8,769 nucleotides of DNA from Gallionella sp. UBA6045. Its GTDB lineage: Bacteria; Pseudomonadota; Gammaproteobacteria; Burkholderiales; Gallionellaceae. The notes beneath the pieces are model-generated. The model was not told where the DNA came from and made no database searches. It worked only from the letters and a program-made list of their open reading frames with translations. Shown piece by piece: positions 1 to 5,013 of the stretch (its first letter is position 1; each line of letters opens with the position of its first letter). The DNA lies in the NCBI GenBank assembly GCA_002429165.1, contig DIYV01000112.1:1-8769 (forward strand), written 5' to 3'. The position numbers and the translations under genes are program-made.

Positions 1-1
1 T

Positions 2-268
2 GTGGCCTCGACCGAGAAGAAAGCAGCGAAGTCCGCCAAAAAAGCGGTCTCGACGGCAAAGAAAAAAGTAGGGGCGGCTGCCAAAAAACTGGTTGCGACC
101 ACGAAGAGTGTAGAAAAGACCGCCAAAAAAGCGGCTGTTACTGCGAAGAAAAAAGTAGTGGCTGCCGCAAAAGATGTGGCATTGACTACGAAGAATGCGG
201 GAAAGGCTGCCAAAAAAGCGGCTGTTACAGCGAAGAAAAAAATAGCGTCAAAGTTGCAGTCAGCCTGA
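2..268 (+). CDS. Histone H1-like Lys/Ala-rich protein (5' end uncertain)
   Basis: An 88-codon frame made almost entirely of Lys, Ala, Val and Thr, ending in TGA. The C-terminal region of histone H1-like and AlgP-like bacterial proteins has this composition; such proteins bind DNA non-specifically through basic helices, so a nucleoid-associated role is inferred. The protein consists of a 29-residue unit repeated almost three times (units starting at residues 10, 39 and 68; DNA period 87 bp from positions 29, 116 and 203), each opening with a K-x-A-K-K-A core followed by T-A-K-K-K. No signal peptide is seen, which fits a cytoplasmic location. The first readable codon is a GTG at base 2, and the frame is open to the window edge, so the true start is probably upstream and the gene may be partial. 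No cysteines and no recognisable globular domain are present. Confidence 0.7.
   Translation: MASTEKKAAKSAKKAVSTAKKKVGAAAKKLVATTKSVEKTAKKAAVTAKKKVVAAAKDVALTTKNAGKAAKKAAVTAKKKIASKLQSA
29..243 (+). repeat. 87-bp tandem coding repeat
   Basis: Three in-frame units of 87 bp (the last truncated) begin at 29, 116 and 203. The second and third are the most alike: both contain a GCCAAAAAAGCGGCTGTTAC segment followed by GCGAAGAAAAAA. The units encode the 29-residue repeat of the histone-like protein. Such arrays commonly change copy number by slippage or unequal recombination. Confidence 0.75.
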
Positions 269-453
269 CAGAACGTCGACTATCGGTGTTGAACTGGCAG
301 ATTGTGTTCTGCGGTGAGCATAGAACCGGGTGCCCGGCGAACCAACAAACACCCGCTGGGTCGGATATCATGTCACAGCAAACTGCTGGAATGTGAGAAC
401 TGACCATGATCGCGTTTTACTGTAAAGTGGCTTCCTGAAATTCGTACCGGACT
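269..453. other. Intergenic region, no gene seen
   Basis: This 185-bp gap between the histone-like gene and the next gene has no convincing coding sequence. A 6-bp inverted repeat (CGGGTG at 327-332 and CACCCG at 350-355) has a 17-base loop and no T-run, so it is a poor terminator candidate. Just before the next gene, 439-452 (AATTCGTACCGGAC) matches 12 of the first 14 bases of the dispersed repeat core found elsewhere in the window; it could be a decayed copy or chance. Confidence 0.35.
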
Positions 454-735
454 ATGTTCATGGACACAGAAGAGTTAAGCAAGGAACAACGCATCCTGCG
501 CATCATGCGCAAGACCCTGGGCAACGTCGTCAAGGACGTCACACCACTTGGCGGACGTACCAACCCGTTGTCGGAAGACACCATCCGGGACATCAAGGAT
601 TGTTTTGGTTTGATCTCGGATCGCGAAAGGGAATTGGCTGAAGCGCTCAACTTCGATCAAGCCAAACCCTATTACGCAGACGGCGAAATTCCGAGTGCGA
701 AAGTCATCAGCATCGTCAAACCGCCCAAAAAGTAA
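454..735 (+). CDS. Conserved hypothetical protein, 91-93 aa
   Basis: A small, soluble, charged and mainly helical protein with no signal peptide or membrane segment. It has an N-terminal helix (ELSKEQRILRIMRKTLGNVV), a Pro/Gly turn (TPLGGRTNPLSEDT), a second helix around IRDIKDCFGLISDRERELAE, and a short tail with YYADGEIPSAKVI and a basic end. I recall short proteins of this type in betaproteobacteria that databases label 'segregation and condensation protein A', but it is far shorter than true ScpA (about 250 residues) and I see no ScpA features, so I do not assign that role. Two ATG codons (454 and 460) are possible; neither has a strong Shine-Dalgarno, and the second gives MDTEELSKEQ. A stray copy of the tail of this gene occurs at 7895-7951. 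Confidence 0.75.
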   Translation: MFMDTEELSKEQRILRIMRKTLGNVVKDVTPLGGRTNPLSEDTIRDIKDCFGLISDRERELAEALNFDQAKPYYADGEIPSAKVISIVKPPKK

Positions 736-795
736 TTCCCCAAGCGTCGCTCAACCGGGCTGACGCATCGATACATCAACGACACGCTGCGTATT

Positions 796-1482
796 TCACG
801 CGGCGACTTCGTCCTGCAGCAGATGCCCGGTCTTCACAAATATCGTGCAGCCTTCGATGCTGTAAGGACAGTGTGCGCTCATGTGCGGACTGCGGATCCA
901 TGAGCCGGCGGTGTAGCGTCCGTATTCGTCTTCGAACACGCCATCCAGTACATAGATCTCTTCACCGCCGTAGTGGCGGTGAGGGTTGAACAGGGTACCC
1001 GGCGCCCAGCGCACCAGCGCGGTATGTTGGGTGCCGAATTCCGACAGCGGCATCACCGTGAGACCGTCTACCAAACCCTGGTACCAGGGCATAGACCCGC
1101 TATCCACCACGATGCGGCTGTCGTCATCCGCTTCGAGATGACCACGTTTGACGAACAGCAGGCAGCCCGATGCGGACTCGCAGGCATGCGACGAGCCGGG
1201 CCGGTTTGTGACATTGCCTGCCTTGACGTAGCTGCCCTTGCCGTAGCTGCCGAATTCGTCTGTCAGCACCCCGTCGAGCACCATGATCTCTTCGCCCAGA
1301 TCACGCGTGCAACTGACTATCTTTGCACCGGGCGAAAGCTTGACGATAGCCGTGGCGCGCGCCACTGCCTCGCCGCCACCCTCCAGGGTGCGTATCTTTA
1401 CCCCGGCCAGGTGTGTAGCGATCCAGGGCAAAGTGGCTTGCTGAATAGTCACGCGCTGAGAAATATCTGAATTGATCTGCAT
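796..1482 (-). CDS. ChrR-like double-cupin protein
   Basis: A 228-residue protein of two tandem cupin domains of the ChrR C-terminal type. The ATG at 1480-1482 is chosen over upstream starts because upstream codons (back to 1668) give a Cys-rich stretch with no family resemblance and would overlap the divergent gene. Domain 2 (about residues 131-225) has the classic motif PHRHYGGEEIYVLDG with likely metal ligands H168, H170, E174 and H204. Domain 1 (about 17-115) keeps E64 and H99, but the two motif histidines are replaced by C58 and R60, so its metal site is probably altered or lost. ChrR itself is an anti-sigma factor with an N-terminal zinc-binding domain that holds sigma-E and responds to singlet oxygen. 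That domain is absent here and no ECF sigma gene is adjacent, so this is a stand-alone cupin whose substrate is unknown. It converges on the 454-735 gene with a 60-bp gap. Confidence 0.85.
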   Translation of the reverse strand: MQINSDISQRVTIQQATLPWIATHLAGVKIRTLEGGGEAVARATAIVKLSPGAKIVSCTRDLGEEIMVLDGVLTDEFGSYGKGSYVKAGNVTNRPGSSHACESASGCLLFVKRGHLEADDDSRIVVDSGSMPWYQGLVDGLTVMPLSEFGTQHTALVRWAPGTLFNPHRHYGGEEIYVLDGVFEDEYGRYTAGSWIRSPHMSAHCPYSIEGCTIFVKTGHLLQDEVAA

Positions 1483-1666
1483 ACACGACCCGTTGATTGG
1501 AAGATTATTACAGCAGCGTCGAGCGCATCTCTGCTGTGCTGTATCAGCCAATATCGTAACACTATGCCGTGTCCGGCAGATAGCGCCGGAACTGAACCTT
1601 TCATTACCATAAATGTCCGAAAATTCGCATGAATACTTTGGTAATAAAATAAGGGTGGATTGATCC
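1483..1666. promoter_or_regulatory. Divergent intergenic region with inverted repeats
   Basis: The cupin gene (minus) and the first PAS gene (plus) diverge from this 184-bp gap, so promoters for both should lie here. Two inverted repeats are visible. TCCGGC (1572-1577) and GCCGGA (1585-1590) form a 6-bp stem with a 7-base loop. ATTACCA (1603-1609) and TGGTAAT (1639-1645) are perfect arms centred 36 bp apart. Either could be an operator. An AT-rich TAATAAAAT (1642-1650) precedes an AAGGG (1651-1655) that may serve as the Shine-Dalgarno of the PAS gene, with an 11-base gap. No clear -35/-10 pair was found. Confidence 0.35.
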
Positions 1667-2260
1667 ATGTCTGATAATTCCTTGTCAACGTATCAAAAAT
1701 ATCACCAGTCAGTGACAAGACTGCTGATCATCCTGACCGCGTCGGTATTCGTTATCAATCTGCTGGTGGCGATGTTCCTGGAAATGATGCCGCGCATGCC
1801 AAAGATCGCCATTTACCTGATGGACTCGGCCTTGTTGTCCGTGCTGACCTTCCCCATTTTCTACTTGCTGGTATTCCGTCCCTTGTTGAAGAGCATTACC
1901 GAGCACAGGCAGGCTGAGGAAAACTTGCGTACGGTCTCGGTCGCTTTTGAGAGCAGGGACCCGATCCTGATCACCGATGCGCAAGCCAACATCCTCCGGG
2001 CCAACAAGATGTTTTTAAAAATCAGCGGCTATAGCCTGGAGGAATTGACCGGAAAAAATTCCCGTATCCTGAAGGCAGATCGGTATGGCAAGGATTACTA
2101 CAAAAGCATGTGGGATCAGTTATTACGCAAAGGTTCCTGGGTCGGGGAAACGCGTGTCAGGGACAAGCAGGGTAATGATTTTGCGATCGGGATGGCTATC
2201 ACCGCCGTGAAAAATGACCGGCAAGAGATCACCCATTACGTAGCCATATACAATATTTAA
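1667..2260 (+). CDS. Membrane-anchored PAS protein, copy 1
   Basis: A 197-residue protein with a short cytoplasmic N-terminus, two hydrophobic segments (about residues 17-39 and 49-71, ending in LLVFRP), a short linker (about 72-88) and one PAS domain (about 88-195) with typical motifs: DPILITDAQANILRANKMF, SGYSLEELTGKNSRIL, YYKSMWDQLLRKGSWVGE and a final ITHYVAIY. PAS domains of this S-box type bind ligands or cofactors and usually pass the signal to a GGDEF, EAL or histidine kinase module. Here the protein stops right at the end of the PAS fold, where family members normally continue with D-I-T-E-R and an output domain, so it is a sensor without an output. It is about 68% identical, gap-free, to the protein at 2637-3230 (my count: 134 of 197). 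A remnant of a TSUP gene follows, as the intact TSUP gene follows copy 2. It may act by pairing with another protein, or be a truncated relic; the intact frame argues for some selection. Confidence 0.85.
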   Translation: MSDNSLSTYQKYHQSVTRLLIILTASVFVINLLVAMFLEMMPRMPKIAIYLMDSALLSVLTFPIFYLLVFRPLLKSITEHRQAEENLRTVSVAFESRDPILITDAQANILRANKMFLKISGYSLEELTGKNSRILKADRYGKDYYKSMWDQLLRKGSWVGETRVRDKQGNDFAIGMAITAVKNDRQEITHYVAIYNI

Positions 2261-2318
2261 TCAGACCGATTTCCGGCCAGGGATGCGTGCCGGAATGCTA
2301 TTTGTACAGGCCGATAGT

Positions 2319-2340
2319 AATTCGAAACCGGCCCCCTCAA
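2319..2340 (+). repeat. Dispersed intergenic repeat, copy R1
   Basis: The segment AATTCGAAACCGGCCCCCTC and its next two bases form the most diverged copy of a 22-bp core shared by five sites. It lies between PAS copy 1 and the 5' TSUP remnant, 7 bases before the remnant's ATG, exactly as R2 lies before the intact TSUP gene. Confidence 0.7.
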
Positions 2341-2347
2341 ACACTCC

Positions 2348-2463
2348 ATGTTGCACCTCACGATATTCTGCGTATTTGCATACTGCGCCGACATGATTGA
2401 TGCCCAGTCGGTGGCGGCCGACTGATCCGGCGGCGCTGATCAACGTGCTGCACTGCGGGCAGG
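2348..2463 (+). pseudogene. 5' remnant of a TSUP transporter gene
   Basis: This segment aligns with the first ~120 bases of the intact TSUP gene at 3361. It reads MLHLTIFCVFAYCADMIDA, nearly identical to the functional N-terminus, then departs from it and meets a TGA at 2423-2425. Small indels follow, with the block CGGCGCTGATCAACGTGCTG still conserved near 2431-2450. Homology fades after about 2463, so the remaining ~650 bp of the gene are gone. Its position after PAS copy 1 shows that a PAS-TSUP pair was duplicated and this TSUP copy then decayed. Confidence 0.8.
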
Positions 2464-2636
2464 GAATGGCACATGGCACGGATGCCGAACCATCCAAAAC
2501 CATGAATGTCCGGACGCTCAGCCAGAATTGCCGGGGCACCGCAAATTTGCGGAAGAAGGGTCCGCAACCTGATAATATTAAAATCGGATCGCATGAGCAC
2601 TTCGGCCGAAAATCAAAAATCAAGGCACCTTGAATT
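2464..2636. other. Intergenic region with a palindrome and a hairpin
   Basis: No gene is supported here; the frames present look like chance translations. It contains a perfect 10-bp palindrome GCAAATTTGC (2541-2550), immediately overlapping a hairpin with arms TTGCGGA (2547-2553) and TCCGCAA (2561-2567) and a 7-base loop. No T-run follows, so it is not a standard terminator. The last ~50 bp (GCATGA at 2591, then ACTTCGG) resemble the leader of PAS copy 1 (GCATGAATACTTTGG at 1628), so the duplication includes some upstream DNA. A weak AAGG (2622-2625) precedes the PAS copy 2 start. Confidence 0.45.
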
Positions 2637-3230
2637 ATGTCCGATTATTCCTTGCCAGCACGAAAGCCATACCAACTGCCGGTAGCAAGACTGCTGGTTA
2701 TATTGACTGCAGCGGCGTTCCTTGAAGAACTGCTGGTGTTGTTTTTCGTGAGTATATTGCCGCCCATGCCAAGAACGGCTAAATACCTGCTGGACGCAAC
2801 TTTGCTTTCCGCGCTGATTTTCCCCATATTCTACTTTCTTGTTTTTCGCCCGATGTCGAGGAACATTACCGAGCTCAGGCAGGCAGAAGATGACCTGCGC
2901 ACTGTCTCCGTCGCTTTTGAGAGCAAGGACCCGATCCTGATCACCGATGCACAGGCCAGCATCCTCCGGGCCAACAAGGCGTTTTTAAAAATGAGTGGCT
3001 ATAGCCCGGAAGAATTGATCGGAAAAAATCCCCGTATCCTGAAGACAGACCGGTATGGCGAGGATTACTACAAAAGAATGTGGAATCAATTATTGCGCAA
3101 TGGCTCATGGTCCGGGGAATCGCGTATCAGGGACAAGCAGGGTAATGAATTTTCACTCGATATTGTTATCACCGCCGTGAAAAATGACCGGCAAGAGACC
3201 ACGCATTACGTAGCCATATACATGATGTAG
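2637..3230 (+). CDS. Membrane-anchored PAS protein, copy 2
   Basis: A 197-residue paralogue of the 1667-2260 protein with the same plan: two hydrophobic segments (about 17-39 and 49-71), a linker ending LRQAEDDLRTVSVAF, and a PAS domain with DPILITDAQASILRANKAF, SGYSPEELIGKNPRIL and NGSWSGESRIRDKQGNEF. It also ends directly after THYVAIY, so no output domain is present. By my count the two copies agree at 43 of the first 80 residues but at 91 of the last 117, so the membrane part has diverged much more than the PAS part. The intact TSUP transporter gene starts 130 bp downstream on the same strand with repeat R2 between, so joint transcription is possible but not shown. A role in sensing linked to the transporter is inference from context only. 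Start: ATG at 2637, the equivalent of the copy 1 start (both read MSD). Confidence 0.85.
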   Translation: MSDYSLPARKPYQLPVARLLVILTAAAFLEELLVLFFVSILPPMPRTAKYLLDATLLSALIFPIFYFLVFRPMSRNITELRQAEDDLRTVSVAFESKDPILITDAQASILRANKAFLKMSGYSPEELIGKNPRILKTDRYGEDYYKRMWNQLLRNGSWSGESRIRDKQGNEFSLDIVITAVKNDRQETTHYVAIYMM

Positions 3231-3332
3231 CCTGACCGTTTCCGGCCTTGGATACATGCCGGGCGAGCGGAACGGATTTCACGGCGGCGAAGAAAAAGGC
3301 GCTGCCGGCGTGATATTGTATAGCGCGAAAAT

Positions 3333-3354
3333 AACTCGAACCCGGCCCCCTTAA
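3333..3354 (+). repeat. Dispersed intergenic repeat, copy R2
   Basis: The core begins AACTCGAACCCGGCCCCCTT and ends 6 bases before the TSUP ATG. Similarity to copy R5 extends well upstream of the core (3294-3332 against 7274-7314, sharing AAAAGGC and GCGTGATNTTGNAT), which suggests the real repeat unit is at least 60 bp. Confidence 0.75.
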
Positions 3355-3360
3355 CCATTG

Positions 3361-4125
3361 ATGTTGCACCTCACCATACTGTGTGTATTTGCATACTGCG
3401 CCGGCATGATCGATGCCGTAGTCGGTGGCGGCGGCCTGATCCAGATTCCGGCGCTGATCAACGTGCTGCCCGGTGTGCAGGATGCAACAATATTCGGTAC
3501 CAACAAGATCGCTTCGGTATGCGGTTCGTCCGTAGCGGCCCGTTCCTATGTCGGGAAAGTAACCATCCCCTGGCATCTCGTGCTGCCTGCCGCGATGAGT
3601 GCCTTTGCAATGTCCTTCCTCGGCGCCGCAACCGTGTCATATATCCCGCAAGGGCTGCTGCGTCCTTTGGTGCTATGGCTGGTTGTGGTCATGGCCATCT
3701 ACATCTTCAAGAAAAAAGATTTCGGCGCGATACAACGACCCCGCGAGATCGGAACACGCGAACGCGTATTGTCAGTGCTGATCGGGGGAGGGATCGGTTT
3801 CTACGATGGCCTGTTCGGACCGGGCACCGGAAGCTTTCTTATCTTCCTTTTCATACGCTACTTTGCCTTCGACTTTCTGCAGGCCTCGGCATCGGCAAAA
3901 TTCGTGAACATCGCGACGAATATCGCGGCGCTGCTGTTTTTTGTTCCAACCGGAAAAGTGTTGTACGGAATCGCAATCCCGATGGCGATCTTCAATATGC
4001 TGGGTGCCTATACAGGCACCTGGGTTGCCATGAAACGCGGCACAGCTTTCATCCGCGGTTTGTTTCTATTCCTGCTGGTCATCCTGATCTTGAAACTTGC
4101 CTACGATATGGTGAAGCCTGCTTGA
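3361..4125 (+). CDS. TSUP (TauE/SafE) family membrane transporter
   Basis: A 254-residue, strongly hydrophobic protein with about 7-8 membrane segments. TSUP/TauE-SafE proteins export or import small anions such as sulfite, sulfoacetate or thiosulfate; the substrate cannot be read from the sequence. The two-fold family architecture is clear: half 1 carries DAVVGGGGLIQIPAL followed by FGTNKIAS, half 2 carries GFYDGLFGPGTGSFLIF followed by ASASAKFVNIATN. The length is normal for the family. The ATG at 3361 is preferred to the TTG one codon upstream; no clear Shine-Dalgarno is present, because repeat R2 occupies the leader. The gene follows PAS copy 2. Two partial copies exist: the 5' end at 2348-2463 and the 3' end at 4798-4893. 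Repeat R3 lies 55 bp after the stop. Confidence 0.9.
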   Translation: MLHLTILCVFAYCAGMIDAVVGGGGLIQIPALINVLPGVQDATIFGTNKIASVCGSSVAARSYVGKVTIPWHLVLPAAMSAFAMSFLGAATVSYIPQGLLRPLVLWLVVVMAIYIFKKKDFGAIQRPREIGTRERVLSVLIGGGIGFYDGLFGPGTGSFLIFLFIRYFAFDFLQASASAKFVNIATNIAALLFFVPTGKVLYGIAIPMAIFNMLGAYTGTWVAMKRGTAFIRGLFLFLLVILILKLAYDMVKPA

Positions 4126-4202
4126 AGAGGATGTTTGGCCAGTAGCAAACGGGGCAAGGATGGTATGGAAGCAGAAAAATAATTCGGACCTGCCCCTTTA
4201 AT
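4030..4202 (+). repeat. Direct repeat A: TSUP 3' end plus downstream DNA
   Basis: This stretch, covering the last 32 codons of the TSUP gene (stop included), a 55-bp spacer (shared AGTAGCAAACGGG) and repeat R3, recurs at 4798-4969. The 96-bp coding parts differ at 6 positions by my count (90 of 96 identical). The two copies flank the Ala/Lys-rich gene, 0.6 kb apart. Confidence 0.85.
4181..4202 (+). repeat. Dispersed intergenic repeat, copy R3
   Basis: Core AATTCGGACCTGCCCCTTTA followed by AT. It is preceded by GCAGAAAAAT, as R4 is by ACAGAAAAA and R5 by CCAGAAAT. It lies downstream of the intact TSUP gene. Confidence 0.8.
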
Positions 4203-4210
4203 TCCTTCGG

Positions 4211-4303
4211 TTAAATTCTATCTTTTGTAACGAAGATGGCCATGTCGAACTTGTGCGCCACCAGCCCCATCGGCACTTGCCCTTAAAGAATCGCTGGAAG
4301 GGT
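4211..4303 (-). pseudogene. Possible decayed coding remnant
   Basis: Read on the minus strand, 4211-4276 gives VPMGLVAHKFDMAIFVTKDR then Ile and a TAA stop. Allowing one frameshift, the bases just upstream (about 4278-4303) give FQRFFKG before it. The residue pattern looks protein-like, but there is no start, no ribosome site and an in-frame stop upstream, and I do not recognise the family. It may be the 3' remnant of a lost gene, or chance. Confidence 0.25.
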
Positions 4304-4312
4304 TCTACAAAT

Positions 4313-4342
4313 AAAAAAAGGCAGGGTCACCCCTGCCTTTTT
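4313..4342. terminator. Bidirectional rho-independent terminator
   Basis: Arms GGCAGGG (4320-4326) and CCCTGCC (4331-4337) form a 7-bp stem with a TCAC tetraloop, flanked by seven A's (4313-4319) and five T's (4338-4342). Read on the minus strand it gives a GC stem followed by seven T's, 15 bp after the stop of the Ala/Lys-rich gene. It can also stop plus-strand transcripts coming from the TSUP gene. Confidence 0.9.
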
Positions 4343-4357
4343 CAAACATGTGACAAA

Positions 4358-4675
4358 TTACTTAACAGCAGCGTCAGCCTTGGCAGCCTCAGACTGAGCC
4401 TTGGCAGCCTTTTTGTGCTTCTTGGCAGCCTTTTTGTGCTTTTTGCTCTTGTCAGCCTTAGCAGCGCCAGCCTTTGCGTTAGCCTTGTCAGAAGCAACGT
4501 CAGCCTTGGAAGCTGCAACATCAGCCTTGGCAGCCGAATCATCGGCCTTTTGAGCCGTAGCGCCAGCCTTGGCAGCTGTAGCTGCAGGAGTTGCAGGAGT
4601 TGCGTCAGCGGCAACAGCAGTGAAAGAAACAGCTGCGAATACAGCAGCGATCAGTACAGATAACAGTTTGCTCAT
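4358..4675 (-). CDS. Secreted Ala/Lys-rich small protein
   Basis: A 105-residue protein with a clear Sec signal peptide (Lys at position 3, then a hydrophobic run, likely cleavage after AVA-A at about residue 23). The mature part is almost only Ala, Lys, Asp, Ser and Thr, with a degenerate A-K-A-D motif and a basic block (KSKKHKKAAKKHKKAAKAQ) near residues 76-94. It has no cysteines and no globular domain, and is probably periplasmic and disordered or helical. Many betaproteobacteria encode small exported proteins of this composition with no known function. The start is well supported: GGAG (complement of 4682-4685) lies 6 bases before the ATG. A strong terminator follows at 4313-4342. The gene is transcribed against all its neighbours and sits between two direct copies of the TSUP 3' end, which suggests it was caught in a rearrangement. 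Unlike the histone-like protein at the left edge, it is exported, so DNA binding is unlikely. Confidence 0.85.
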   Translation of the reverse strand: MSKLLSVLIAAVFAAVSFTAVAADATPATPAATAAKAGATAQKADDSAAKADVAASKADVASDKANAKAGAAKADKSKKHKKAAKKHKKAAKAQSEAAKADAAVK

Positions 4676-4797
4676 TAAGATCTCCAGATATTATAGTTAG
4701 ATTAGTTAACGTTCATGACAACCTCGTGTCGATGCCATTAACGCACTCCATTAACATTCTGTTGACACTGTTAAATAATAATTACGGCAATTGGGGA
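4676..4797 (-). promoter_or_regulatory. Upstream region of the Ala/Lys-rich gene with TTAAC repeats
   Basis: This AT-rich 122-bp stretch should hold the promoter of the minus-strand gene. It has a direct repeat CCATTAAC at 4735-4742 and 4748-4755 (13-bp period) and a palindromic GTTAAC at 4705-4710. A perfect TATAAT reads on the minus strand at 4690-4695, but it is only 14 bases before the ATG, which would leave almost no leader, so it may not be the true -10. The TTAAC copies could be operator half-sites. On the plus strand a TTGACA lies at 4762-4767 without a convincing partner. Confidence 0.35.
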
Positions 4798-4893
4798 ATG
4801 AAACGTGGCCCAGCTTTCATCCGCGCCTTGTTTTTATTCCTGCTGGTCATCCTGATCTTGAAGCTTGCCTACGATATGGTGAAGCCTGCTTGA
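4798..4893 (+). pseudogene. 3' remnant of a TSUP transporter gene
   Basis: A 31-codon frame (MKRGPAFIRALFLFLLVILI to the shared end YDMVKPA and TGA) matches the last 31 codons of the intact TSUP protein with two changes (Thr to Pro, Gly to Ala). Base differences are mostly synonymous. The match starts abruptly at the internal Met codon. The rest of the gene is absent, so this is a fragment, although it could in principle be translated as a single membrane helix (the preceding GGGGA is close to the ATG). The spacer and repeat R4 follow, as R3 follows the intact gene. Confidence 0.85.
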
Positions 4894-4947
4894 AGACGAT
4901 GTGTGGCTAGTAGCAAACGGGACAAGGTATAGTATTGGAACAGAAAA

Positions 4948-4969
4948 AATTCGAACCTGACCCCTTTAA
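4948..4969 (+). repeat. Dispersed intergenic repeat, copy R4
   Basis: Core AATTCGAACCTGACCCCTTT followed by AA; I use this copy as the reference form. It is part of direct repeat B (4798-4969) and ends 44 bp before the SUMF1 gene. Confidence 0.8.
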
Positions 4970-5013
4970 CGGACCACCAATCAATCAGCCAAGTTATAAC
5001 GAGACAAGCTCCC

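Noticed and set aside
454..735. Naming the small hypothetical protein ScpA
   Set aside because: Database labels of that kind exist in my memory for similar short proteins, but the length and sequence do not support a condensin subunit.
973..1470. Plus-strand frame opposite the cupin gene
   Set aside because: The cupin motifs on the minus strand are unambiguous, and the plus-strand translation is rich in His and Arg as expected for an antisense shadow.
1483..1668. N-terminal extension of the cupin protein to 290 residues
   Set aside because: The extra 62 residues are Cys-rich, do not resemble the ChrR zinc domain, and would start inside the divergent PAS gene. The 228-residue form fits the double-cupin family.
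2397..2633. Plus-strand 78-codon frame between the PAS copies
   Set aside because: Its only protein-like part (AALINVL) comes from the decayed TSUP remnant. The remainder resembles nothing, and there is no ribosome site.
3381..4145. Long plus-strand frame overlapping the TSUP gene
   Set aside because: It is rich in Arg, His and Cys and is out of frame with the clear TSUP motifs, so it is a shadow.
4253..4663. Plus-strand Ser/Leu-rich frame opposite the Ala/Lys-rich gene
   Set aside because: The low-complexity composition follows from the antisense of Ala/Lys codons. The minus-strand gene has a signal peptide, a ribosome site and a terminator.
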